DNA from: Psococerastis gibbosa
Taxonomy: Eukaryota; Arthropoda; Insecta; Psocodea; Psocidae
Assembly (NCBI GenBank): GCA_963971405.1
Contig: OZ020487.1
Coordinates: 19,763,371 to 19,827,370 of the forward strand
DNA: 64,000 bases
Direction: 5' to 3'
Shown: positions 35,443 through 47,986 of the stretch, in pieces
How positions within the stretch are numbered: the first letter of the stretch is position 1
Layout of the letters: each line of letters opens with the position of its first letter
The notes under the pieces: generated by a model
Database searches by the model: none
Told to the model about the DNA's origin: nothing
Seen by the model: the letters and a program-made list of their open reading frames with translations, nothing else
Translations under genes and position numbers: made by a program

Positions 35443-37248
35443 TTTAAAAAAATAAAATAAGTAAATAGCTATTTTTCTTATTCTTGTCGAATGAATTTTT
35501 AGTAGCTACATTTACACCGATGAACACGCAGGAGCAAGTGGTCAATGTTAAGTACAATACAGTGAGCCTTAATAAGCAAAATTAAGACACCTATATCTTT
35601 TTAAGACCTTTAAAAAAAAAAAATAAGTAAATAGCTATTTTTCTTATTCTTGTCGAATGAATTTTTTTTAGCTACATTTACACCGATGAACACGCAGGAA
35701 CATTTGCTCAATGTTAAGTACAATACAATGAGCCAAAATAAGCAAAACTAAGACACCTATATCTTTTTAAAACCTTTAAAAAAATAAAATAAGTAAATAG
35801 CTATTTTTCATATTCTTGTCGAATGAATTTTTTTTAGCTACATTTACACCGATGAACACGCAGGAGCAAGTGGTCAATGTTAAGTACAATACAGTGAGCC
35901 TAAATAAGCAAAATTAAGACACTCATATCATATCAAGACCTTTAAAAAAAAAAAATAAGTATATAGCTATTTTTCGTATTCTTGTCGAATGAATTTTTTG
36001 TAGCTACATTTACACCGATGAACACGCTGGAGCAATTGCCTAATGTTAGATACAGTACAATGAGCCAAAATAAGCAAAATTAAGACACCTATATCTTTTT
36101 AAAACCTTTAAAAAAAATAAAATAAGTAATTAGCTATTTTTCGTATTCTTGAAGTTTGAATTTTTTCAAGCTACATTTACACCGATGAACACGCAGGAGC
36201 AATTTCTCAATGTTAAGTACAATACAATGAGCCAAAATAAGCAAAATAAAGACACCTATATTTTTTTAAAACCTTTAAAAAAAATAAAATGAATGAATGA
36301 ATTTTTTTTAGCTACATTTACACCGATGAACACGCAGGAACAATTGCTCAATGTTAAGTACAATACAATGAGCCGAAATAAGCCAAATTAAGACACCCGT
36401 GTCATATCAAGACCTTTAAAAAAATAAAATAAGTATATAGCTATTTTTCGTATTCTTGTCGAATGAATTTTTTGTAGCTACATTTACACCGATGTACAAG
36501 CAGGAGCAAGTGGTCAATGTTAAGTACAATACAATGAGCCTAAATAAGCAAAATTAAGACACCTATATCTTTTAAAGACCTTTAAAAAAAATAAAATAAG
36601 TAAATAGCTATTTTTCGTATTCTTGCCGTTTGAATTTTTTCAAGCCACATTTACACCGATGAACACGCAGGAACAATTGCTCAATGTTAAGTACAATACA
36701 ATGAGCCAAAATAAACAAAATAAAGGCACCTATATCTTTTTAAAACCTTTAAAAAAAATAAAATAAGTAAATAGCTATTTTTCTTATTCTTGTCGAATGA
36801 ATTTTTTTTAGCCACATTTACACCGATGAACACGCAAGAACAATTGCTCAATGTTAAGTACAATACAATGAGCCAAAATAAGCAAAATTAAGACACCTAT
36901 ATCTTTTTAAAACCTTTAAAAAAAATAAAATAAGTAAATAGCTATTTTTCTTATTCTTGTCGAATGAATTTTTTTTAGCTACATTTACACCGATGAACAC
37001 GCAGGAGCAATTGCTCAATGTTAAGTACAATACAATGAGCCAAAATAAGCAAAATTAAGACACTCATATCATATCAAGACCTTTAAAAAAAAAAAAAAAG
37101 TATATAGCTATTTTTCGTATTCTTGTCGAATGAATTTTTTGTAGCTACATTTACACCGATGAACACGCTGGAGCAATTGCCTAATGTTAGATACAGTACA
37201 ATGAGCCAAAATGAGCAAAATTAAGACACCTATATCTTTTTAAAACCT
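35443..37248 (+). repeat. Tandem duplication of about 1806 bp, copy 2
   Basis: Repeats 33637-35442 almost without change (the A-run lengths vary) and then continues into the GTAATTAGC and CGTATGAATTTTTTTAAGC monomers, as the segment at 3141 does. The insertion of this copy accounts for the offset change from 32,292 to 34,098 bp relative to the start of the window. Confidence 0.85.
36249..36389 (+). repeat. 141-bp deleted monomer, copy 8 of 8 (last)
   Basis: Marker at 36288. No later copy is found in the window. Confidence 0.9.
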
Positions 37249-40200
37249 TTAAAAAAAATAAAATAAGTAATTAGCTATTTTTCGTATTCTTGCCGTATGA
37301 ATTTTTTTAAGCTTCATTTACACCGATGAACACGCAGGAGCAATTGCTCAATGTTAAGTACAATACATTGAGCCAAAATAAGCAAAATAAAGACACCTAT
37401 ATCTTTTTAAAACCTTTAAAGAAAATAAAATAAGTAAATAGCTATTTTTCTTATTCTTGTCGAATGAATTTTTTTTAGCCACATTTACACCGATGAACAC
37501 GCAGGAACAATTGCTCAATGTTAAGTACGATACATTGAGCCAAAATAAGCAAAATAAAGACACCTATATCTTTTTAAAACCTTTAAAAAAAATAAAATAA
37601 GTAAATAGCTATTTTTCTTATTCTAGTCGAATGAATTTTATTTAGCTACATTTACACCGATGAACAATCAGGAGCAATTGCTCAATGTTAAGTTCAATAC
37701 ATTGAGCCAAAATAAGCAAAATTAAGACACCGTATCATATCAAGACCTTTAAAAAAAATAAAATAAGGAAATAGCTATTTTTTTTATTCTTGTCGAATGA
37801 ATTTTTTTAGCAACATTTAAACCGATGAACACGCAGGAGCAATTGCTCAATGTCAAGTACAATACAACGAGCCAAAATAAGCAAAATTAAGACACCTATA
37901 TCTTTTTAAAACCTTTAAAAAAATAAAATAAATAAATAGCTATTTTTCCTATTCTTGTCGAATGAATTTTTTTTAGCTTCATTTACACCGATGAACACGC
38001 AGGAGCAATTGTTTAATGTTAAGTACAATACAATGAGCCAAAATAAGCCAAATTAAGACACCCGTGTCATATCAAGACCTTAAAAAAAAATAAAATAAGT
38101 ATATAGCTATTTTTCTTATTCTTGTCGAATGAATTTTTTGTAGCTACATTTACACCGATGAACACGCAGGAGCAAGTGGCCAATGTTAAGTACAATACAA
38201 TGAGCCTAAATAAGCAAAATTAAGACACCTATATCTTTATAAGACCTTTAAAAAAAATAAAATAAGTAAATAGCTATTTTTCTTATTCTTGTCGAATGAA
38301 TTTTTTTTAGCCACATTTACACCGATGAACACGCATGAACAATTGCTCAATGTTAAGTTCAATACAATGAGCCAAAATAAGCAAAATTAAGACACCGTTA
38401 TCATATCAAGACCTATAAAAAAAAAAAAAATAAGTAAATAGCTATTTTTTTTATTCTTGTCGAATGAATTTTTTTAGCTACATTTACACCGATGAACACG
38501 CAGGAGCAATTGCTCAATGTTAAGTACAATACAATGAGCCAAAATAAGCAAAATTAAGACACCTATATCTTTTAAAAACCTTTAAAAAAATAAAATAAGT
38601 AAATAGCTATTTTTCCTATTCTTGTCGAATGAATTTTTTTTAGCTACATTTACACCGATGAACACGCAGGAGCAATTGCTCAATGTTAAGTACAATACAA
38701 TGAGCCAAAATAAGCCAAATTAAGACACCCGTGTCATATCAAGACCTTTAAAAAAAAAAAAATAAGTATATAGCTATTTTTCGTATTCTTGTCGAATGAA
38801 TTTTTTGTAGCTACATTTACACCGATGTACAAGCAGGAGCAAGTGGTCAATGTTAAGTACAATACAATGAGCCTAAATAAGCAAAATGAAGACACCTATA
38901 TCTTTTAAAGACCTTTAAAAAAAATAAAATAAGTAAATAGCTATTTTTCTTATTCTTGTCGAATGAATTTTTTTTAGCTACATTTACACCGATGAACACG
39001 CAGGAACAATTGCTCAATGTTAAGTACAATACAATGAGCCAAAATAAGCAAAATTAAGTCACCTATATCTTTTTAAAACCTTTAAAAAAAATAAAATAAG
39101 TATATAGCTATTTTTCTTATTCTTGTCGAATGAATTTTTTTTAGCTACATTTACACCGATGAACACGCAGGAGCAATTGTTCAATGTTAGTACAATACAA
39201 TGAGCCCAAAATAAGCAAAATTAAGACACCCTTATCATATCAAGACCTTTAAAAAAAATAAAATAAGTAAATAGCTATTTTTTTTATTCTTGTCGAATGA
39301 ATTTTTTGTAGCTACATTTACACCGATGAACACGCAGGAGCAATAGGTCAATGTTAAGTACAATACAGTGAGCCTTAATAAGCAAAATTAAGACACCTAT
39401 ATCTTTTTAAGACCTTTAAAAAAAAAAAATAAGTAAATAGCTATTTTTCATGTTCTTGTCGAATGAATTTTTTTTAGCTACATTTACACCGATGAACACG
39501 CAGGGGCAAGTGGTCAATGTTAAGTACAATACAGTGAGCCTAAATAAGCAAAATTAAGACACTCATATCATATCAGGACCTTTAAAAAAAAAAAATAAGT
39601 ATATAGCTATTTTTCGTATTCTTGTCGAATGAATTTTTTGTAGCTACATTTACACCGATGAACATGCTGGAGCAATTGCCTAATGTTAGATACAGTACAA
39701 TGAGCCAAAATGAGCAAAATTAAGACACCTATATCTTTTTAAAACCTTTAAAAAAAATAAAATAAGTAATTAGCTATTTTTCGTATTCTTGCCGTTTGAA
39801 TTTTTTCAAGCTACATTTACACCGATGAACACGCAGGAGCAATTTCTCAATGTTAAGTACAATACAATGAGCCAAAATAAGCAAAATAAAGACACCTATA
39901 TTTTTTTAAAACCTTTAAAAAAAATAAAATAAGTAAATAGCTATTTTTCTTATTCTTGTCGAATGAATTTTTTTTAGCTACATTTACACCGATGAACACG
40001 CAGGAACAATTGGTCAATGTTAAGTACAATACAATGAGCTAAAATAAGCAAAATAAGGACACCTATATTTTTTTAAAACCTTTAAAAAAAATAAAATAAG
40101 TAAATAGCTATTTTTCTTATTCTTGTCGAATGAATTTTTTTTAGCTACATTTAAACCGATGAACACGCAGGAGCAATTTTTTAATATCAAGTACGATACA

Positions 40201-40388
40201 ATGAGCCAAAATAAGCAAAATTAAGACACCTATATCTTTTTAAAACCTTTAAAAAAATAAAATAAGTAAATAGCTATTTTTCTTATTCTTGTCGAATGAA
40301 TTTTTTTTTGCTACATTTACACCGATGAACACGCAGGAGCAATTGCTCAATGTTAATTACAATACAATGAGCCAAAATAAGCCAAATT

Positions 40389-40438
40389 AAGACACCTATA
40401 TCTTTTTAAAACCTTTATAAACCGAAATAAGCAAAATT
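40389..40438 (+). repeat. 50-bp remnant monomer, copy 1 of 3
   Basis: Only the first about 30 bp (AAGACACC to CCTTTA) and the tail (CCGAAATAAGC) remain, joined as CCTTTATAAACCG. About 117 bp are missing, including both palindromes and the CGATGAACACG box. The 118-bp difference from the 3.1-8.7 kb segment is fully explained by this loss. Confidence 0.9.
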
Positions 40439-40443
40439 TAGAC

Positions 40444-42441
40444 ACCCTTATCATATCAAGACCTTAAAAAAAATAATATAAGTAAATAGCTATTTTTTTT
40501 ATTCTTGTCGAATGAATTTTTTTTAGCAACATTTAAACCGATGAACACGCAGGAGCAATTGCTCAATGTCAGGAACAATACAATGAGCCAAAATAAGCAA
40601 AATTAAGACACCTTTATCTTTTTAAAACCTTTAAAAAAATAAAATACGTAAATAGCTATTTTTCTTATTCTTGTCGAATGAATTTTTTTTAGCTACATTT
40701 ACACCGATGAACACGCTGGAGCAATTGCTCAATGTTAATTACAATACAGTGAGCCACAATAAGCCAAATTAAGACACCCGTGTCATATCAAGACCTTTAA
40801 AAAAAATAAAATAAGTATATAGCAATTTTTCGTATTCTTGTCGAATGAATTTTTTGTAGCTACATTTACACCGATGTACAAGCAGGAGCAAGTGGCCAAT
40901 GTTAAGTACAATACAGTGAGCCTAAATAAGCAAAATTAAGACACCTATATCTTTTAAAGACCTTTAAAAAAAATAAAATAAGTAAATAGCTATTTTTCTT
41001 ATTCTTGTCGAATGAATTTTTTTTAGCTACATTTACACCGATGAACACGCAGGAACAATTGCTCAATGTTAAGTACAATACAATGAGCCAAAATAAGCAA
41101 AATTAAGTCACCTATATCTTTTTAAAACCTTTAAAAAAATAAAATAAGTATATAGCTATTTTTCATATTCTTGTCGAATGAATTTTTTGTAGCTACATTT
41201 ACACCGATGAACACGCAGGAGCAAGTGGCCAATGTTAGGTACAATACAATGAGCCTAAATAAGCAAAATTAAGACACCTATATCTTTATAAGACCTTTAA
41301 AAAAAATAAAATAAGTAAATAGCTATTTTTCTTATTCTTGTCGAATGAATTTTGTTTAGCTACATTTACACCGATGAACACGCAGGAACAATTTCTCCAT
41401 GTTAAGTACAATACATTGAGCCAAAATAAGCAAAATTAAGACACCTTTATCATATCAAGACCTTAAAAAAAATAATATAAGTAAATAGCTATTTTTTTTA
41501 TTCTTGTCGAATGAATTTTTTTTAGCAACATTTAAACCGATGAACACGCAGGAGCAATTGCTCAATGTCAGGTACAATACAATGAGCCAAAATAAGCAAA
41601 ATTAAGACACCTATATCTTTTTAAAACCTTTAAACAAATAAAATACGTAAATAGCTATTTTTCTTATTCTTGTCGAATGAATTTTTTTTAGCTACATTTA
41701 CACCGATGAACACGCTGGAGCAATTGCTCAATGTTAATTACAATACAGTGAGCCACAATAAGCCAAATTAAGACACCCGTGTCATATCAAGACCTTTAAA
41801 AAAAATAAAATAAGTATATAGCAATTTTTCGTATTCTTGTCGAATGAATTTTTTGTAGCTACATTTACACCGATGTACAAGCAGGAGCAAGTGGTCAATG
41901 TTAAGTACAATACAATGAGCCTAAATAAGCAAAATTAAGACACCTATATCTTTTAAAGACCTTTAAAAAAAATAAAATAAGTAAATAGCTATTTTTCTTA
42001 TTCTTGTCGAATGAATTTTTTTTAGCTACATTTACACCGATGAACACGCAGGAACAATTGCTCAATGTTATGTACAATACAATGAGCCAAAATAAGCAAA
42101 ATTAAGTCACCTATATCTTTTTAAAACCTTTAAAAAAATAAAATAAGTATATAGCTATTTTTCATATTCTTGTCGAATGAATTTTTTGTAGCTACATTTA
42201 CACCGATGAACACGCAGGAGCAAGTGGCCAATGTTAGGTACAATACAATGAGCCTAAATAAGCAAAATTAAGACACCTATATCTTTATAAGACCTTTAAA
42301 AAAAATAAAATAAGTAAATAGCTATTTTTCTTATTCTTGTCGAATGAATTTTGTTTAGCTACATTTACACCGATGAACACGCAGGAACAATTTCTCCATG
42401 TTAAGTACAATACATTGAGCCAAAATAAGCAAAATTAAGAC
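40444..42441 (+). repeat. Pair of 999-bp six-monomer units
   Basis: The CCTTAAAA landmark lies at 40462 and 41461, 999 bp apart. The first unit starts after the 50-bp remnant; the second has the AAACAAATAAAATACG and TTATGTAC marks. The second unit is followed by the CTCAAAGATAAGTACG monomer (42562). Confidence 0.85.
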
Positions 42442-45400
42442 ACATTTATCTTTTTAAAACCTTTAAAAAAAATAAAATAAGTAAATAGCTATTTTTCTTA
42501 TTCTTGTCGAATGAATTTTTTTTAGCAACATTTAAACCGATGAACACGCAGGAACAATTGCTCAAAGATAAGTACGATACAATGAGCCAAAATAAGCAAA
42601 ATTAAGACACCTATATCTTTTTAAAACCTTTAAAAAAATAAAATAAGTAAATAGCTATTTTTCTTATTCTTGTCGAATGAATTTTTTTTAGCTACATTTA
42701 CACCGATGAACACGCAGGAGCAAGTGGTCAATGTTAAGTACAATACAGTGAGCCTTAATAAGCAAAATTAAGACACCTATATCTTTTTAAGACCTTTAAA
42801 AAAAAAAAAAAAGTAAATAGCTATTTTTCTTATTCTTGTCGAATGAATTTTTTTTAGCTACATTTACACCGATGAACACGCAGGAACAACTGCTCAATGT
42901 TAAGTACAATACAATGAGCCAAAATAAGCAAAACTAAGACACCTATATCTTTTTAAAACCTTTAAAGAAAATAAAATAAGTAAATAGCTATTTTTCTTAT
43001 TCTTGTCGAATGAATTTTTTTTAGCCACATTTACACCGATGAACACGCAGGAACAATTGCTCAATGTTAAGTACGATACATTGAGCCAAAATAAGCAAAA
43101 TAAAGACACCTATATCTTTTTAAAACCTTTAAAAAAAATAAAATAAGTAAATAGCTATTTTTCTTATTCTAGTCGAATGAATTTTATTTAGCTACATTTA
43201 CACCGATGAACAATCAGGAGCAATTGCTCAATGTTAAGTTCAATACATTGAGCCAAAATAAGCAAAATTAAGACACCGTATCATATCAAGACCTTTAAAA
43301 AAAATAAAATAAGGAAATAGCTATTTTTTTTATTCTTGTCGAATGAATTTTTTTAGCAACATTTAAACCGATGAACACGCAGGAGCAATTGCTCAATGTC
43401 AAGTACAATACAACGAGCCAAAATAAGCAAAATTAAGACACCTATATCTTTTTAAAACCTTTAAAAAAATAAAATAAATAAATAGCTATTTTTCCTATTC
43501 TTGTCGAATGAATTTTTTTTAGCTTCATTTACACCGATGAACACGCAGGAGCAATTGTTTAATGTTAAGTACAATACAATGAGCCAAAATAAGCCAAATT
43601 AAGACACCCGTGTCATATCAAGACCTTAAAAAAAAATAAAATAAGTATATAGCTATTTTTCTTATTCTTGTCGAATGAATTTTTTGTAGCTACATTTACA
43701 CCGATGAACACGCAGGAGCAAGTGGCCAATGTTAAGTACAATACAATGAGCCTAAATAAGCAAAATTAAGACACCTATATCTTTATAAGACCTTTAAAAA
43801 AAATAAAATAAGTAAATAGCTATTTTTCTTATTCTTGTCGAATGAATTTTTTTTAGCCACATTTACACCGATGAACACGCATGAACAATTGCTCAATGTT
43901 AAGTTCAATACAATGAGCCAAAATAAGCAAAATTAAGACACCGTTATCATATCAAGACCTATAAAAAAAAAAAAAATAAGTAAATAGCTATTTTTTTTAT
44001 TCTTGTCGAATGAATTTTTTTAGCTACATTTACACCGATGAACACGCAGGAGCAATTGCTCAATGTTAAGTACAATACAATGAGCCAAAATAAGCAAAAT
44101 TAAGACACCTATATCTTTTAAAAACCTTTAAAAAAATAAAATAAGTAAATAGCTATTTTTCCTATTCTTGTCGAATGAATTTTTTTTAGCTACATTTACA
44201 CCGATGAACACGCAGGAGCAATTGCTCAATGTTAAGTACAATACAATGAGCCAAAATAAGCCAAATTAAGACACCCGTGTCATATCAAGACCTTTAAAAA
44301 AAAAAAAATAAGTATATAGCTATTTTTCGTATTCTTGTCGAATGAATTTTTTGTAGCTACATTTACACCGATGTACAAGCAGGAGCAAGTGGTCAATGTT
44401 AAGTACAATACAATGAGCCTAAATAAGCAAAATGAAGACACCTATATCTTTTAAAGACCTTTAAAAAAAATAAAATAAGTAAATAGCTATTTTTCTTATT
44501 CTTGTCGAATGAATTTTTTTTAGCTACATTTACACCGATGAACACGCAGGAACAATTGCTCAATGTTAAGTACAATACAATGAGCCAAAATAAGCAAAAT
44601 TAAGTCACCTATATCTTTTTAAAACCTTTAAAAAAAATAAAATAAGTATATAGCTATTTTTCTTATTCTTGTCGAATGAATTTTTTTTAGCTACATTTAC
44701 ACCGATGAACACGCAGGAGCAATTGTTCAATGTTAGTACAATACAATGAGCCCAAAATAAGCAAAATTAAGACACCCTTATCATATCAAGACCTTTAAAA
44801 AAAATAAAATAAGTAAATAGCTATTTTTTTTATTCTTGTCGAATGAATTTTTTGTAGCTACATTTACACCGATGAACACGCAGGAGCAATAGGTCAATGT
44901 TAAGTACAATACAGTGAGCCTTAATAAGCAAAATTAAGACACCTATATCTTTTTAAGACCTTTAAAAAAAAAAAATAAGTAAATAGCTATTTTTCATGTT
45001 CTTGTCGAATGAATTTTTTTTAGCTACATTTACACCGATGAACACGCAGGGGCAAGTGGTCAATGTTAAGTACAATACAGTGAGCCTAAATAAGCAAAAT
45101 TAAGACACTCATATCATATCAGGACCTTTAAAAAAAAAAAATAAGTATATAGCTATTTTTCGTATTCTTGTCGAATGAATTTTTTGTAGCTACATTTACA
45201 CCGATGAACATGCTGGAGCAATTGCCTAATGTTAGATACAGTACAATGAGCCAAAATGAGCAAAATTAAGACACCTATATCTTTTTAAAACCTTTAAAAA
45301 AATAAAATAAGTAATTAGCTATTTTTCGTATTCTTGCCGTTTGAATTTTTTCAAGCTACATTTACACCGATGAACACGCAGGAGCAATTTCTCAATGTTA

Positions 45401-45933
45401 AGTACAATACAATGAGCCAAAATAAGCAAAATAAAGACACCTATATTTTTTTAAAACCTTTAAAAAAAATAAAATAAGTAAATAGCTATTTTTCTTATTC
45501 TTGTCGAATGAATTTTTTTTAGCTACATTTACACCGATGAACACGCAGGAACAATTGGTCAATGTTAAGTACAATACAATGAGCTAAAATAAGCAAAATA
45601 AGGACACCTATATTTTTTTAAAACCTTTAAAAAAAATAAAATAAGTAAATAGCTATTTTTCTTATTCTTGTCGAATGAATTTTTTTTAGCTACATTTAAA
45701 CCGATGAACACGCAGGAGCAATTTTTTAATATCAAGTACGATACAATGAGCCAAAATAAGCAAAATTAAGACACCTATATCTTTTTAAAACCTTTAAAAA
45801 AATAAAATAAGTAAATAGCTATTTTTCTTATTCTTGTCGAATGAATTTTTTTTTGCTACATTTACACCGATGAACACGCTGGAGCAATTGCTCAATGTTA
45901 ATTACAATACAATGAGCCAAAATAAGCCAAATT

Positions 45934-45983
45934 AAGACACCTATATCTTTTTAAAACCTTTATAAACCGAAATAAGCAAAATT
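45934..45983 (+). repeat. 50-bp remnant monomer, copy 2 of 3
   Basis: The same join as at 40416, at 45961, 5545 bp later. Confidence 0.9.
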
Positions 45984-45988
45984 TAGAC

Positions 45989-47986
45989 ACCCTTATCATA
46001 TCAAGACCTTAAAAAAAATAATATAAGTAAATAGCTATTTTTTTTATTCTTGTCGAATGAATTTTTTTTAGCAACATTTAAACCGATGAACACGCAGGAG
46101 CAATTGCTCAATGTCAGGAACAATACAATGAGCCAAAATAAGCAAAATTAAGACACCTTTATCTTTTTAAAACCTTTAAAAAAATAAAATACGTAAATAG
46201 CTATTTTTCTTATTCTTGTCGAATGAATTTTTTTTAGCTACATTTACACCGATGAACACGCTGGAGCAATTGCTCAATGTTAATTACAATACAGTGAGCC
46301 ACAATAAGCCAAATTAAGACACCCGTGTCATATCAAGACCTTTAAAAAAAATAAAATAAGTATATAGCAATTTTTCGTATTCTTGTCGAATGAATTTTTT
46401 GTAGCTACATTTACACCGATGTACAAGCAGGAGCAAGTGGTCAATGTTAAGTACAATACAGTGAGCCTAAATAAGCAAAATTAAGACACCTATATCTTTT
46501 AAAGACCTTTAAAAAAAATAAAATAAGTAAATAGCTATTTTTCTTATTCTTGTCGAATGAATTTTTTTTAGCTACATTTACACCGATGAACACGCAGGAA
46601 CAATTGCTCAATGTTAAGTACAATACAATGAGCCAAAATAAGCAAAATTAAGTCACCTATATCTTTTTAAAACCTTTAAAAAAATAAAATAAGTATATAG
46701 CTATTTTTCATATTCTTGTCGAATGAATTTTTTGTAGCTACATTTACACCGATGAACACGCAGGAGCAAGTGGCCAATGTTAGGTACAATACAATGAGCC
46801 TAAATAAGCAAAATTAAGACACCTATATCTTTATAAGACCTTTAAAAAAAATAAAATAAGTAAATAGCTATTTTTCTTATTCTTGTCGAATGAATTTTGT
46901 TTAGCTACATTTACACCGATGAACACGCAGGAACAATTTCTCCATGTTAAGTACAATACATTGAGCCAAAATAAGCAAAATTAAGACACCTTTATCATAT
47001 CAAGACCTTAAAAAAAATAATATAAGTAAATAGCTATTTTTTTTATTCTTGTCGAATGAATTTTTTTTAGCAACATTTAAACCGATGAACACGCAGGAGC
47101 AATTGCTCAATGTCAGGTACAATACAATGAGCCAAAATAAGCAAAATTAAGACACCTATATCTTTTTAAAACCTTTAAACAAATAAAATACGTAAATAGC
47201 TATTTTTCTTATTCTTGTCGAATGAATTTTTTTTAGCTACATTTACACCGATGAACACGCTGGAGCAATTGCTCAATGTTAATTACAATACAGTGAGCCA
47301 CAATAAGCCAAATTAAGACACCCGTGTCATATCAAGACCTTTAAAAAAAATAAAATAAGTATATAGCAATTTTTCGTATTCTTGTCGAATGAATTTTTTG
47401 TAGCTACATTTACACCGATGTACAAGCAGGAGCAAGTGGTCAATGTTAAGTACAATACAATGAGCCTAAATAAGCAAAATTAAGACACCTATATCTTTTA
47501 AAGACCTTTAAAAAAAATAAAATAAGTAAATAGCTATTTTTCTTATTCTTGTCGAATGAATTTTTTTTAGCTACATTTACACCGATGAACACGCAGGAAC
47601 AATTGCTCAATGTTATGTACAATACAATGAGCCAAAATAAGCAAAATTAAGTCACCTATATCTTTTTAAAACCTTTAAAAAAATAAAATAAGTATATAGC
47701 TATTTTTCATATTCTTGTCGAATGAATTTTTTGTAGCTACATTTACACCGATGAACACGCAGGAGCAAGTGGCCAATGTTAGGTACAATACAATGAGCCT
47801 AAATAAGCAAAATTAAGACACCTATATCTTTATAAGACCTTTAAAAAAAATAAAATAAGTAAATAGCTATTTTTCTTATTCTTGTCGAATGAATTTTGTT
47901 TAGCTACATTTACACCGATGAACACGCAGGAACAATTTCTCCATGTTAAGTACAATACATTGAGCCAAAATAAGCAAAATTAAGAC
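45989..47986 (+). repeat. Pair of 999-bp six-monomer units
   Basis: CCTTAAAA landmarks at 46007 and 47006. The marks of first and second unit are the same as in the other pairs. The last part overlaps the first copy of the 3164-bp tandem. Confidence 0.85.

Larger units (their letters stand above)
37418..42963 (+). repeat. Tandem duplication of 5546 bp, copy 1
   Basis: Begins at CTTTAAAGAAAATAAAATAAG (AAAGAAA at 37418), which recurs at 42964. Contains about 33 monomers plus one 50-bp remnant, and the 999-bp pair 40444-42441. The last monomer (GAACAACTGCTC, about 42888) is joined directly to the AAAGAAA monomer, marking the exchange point. Confidence 0.9.
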
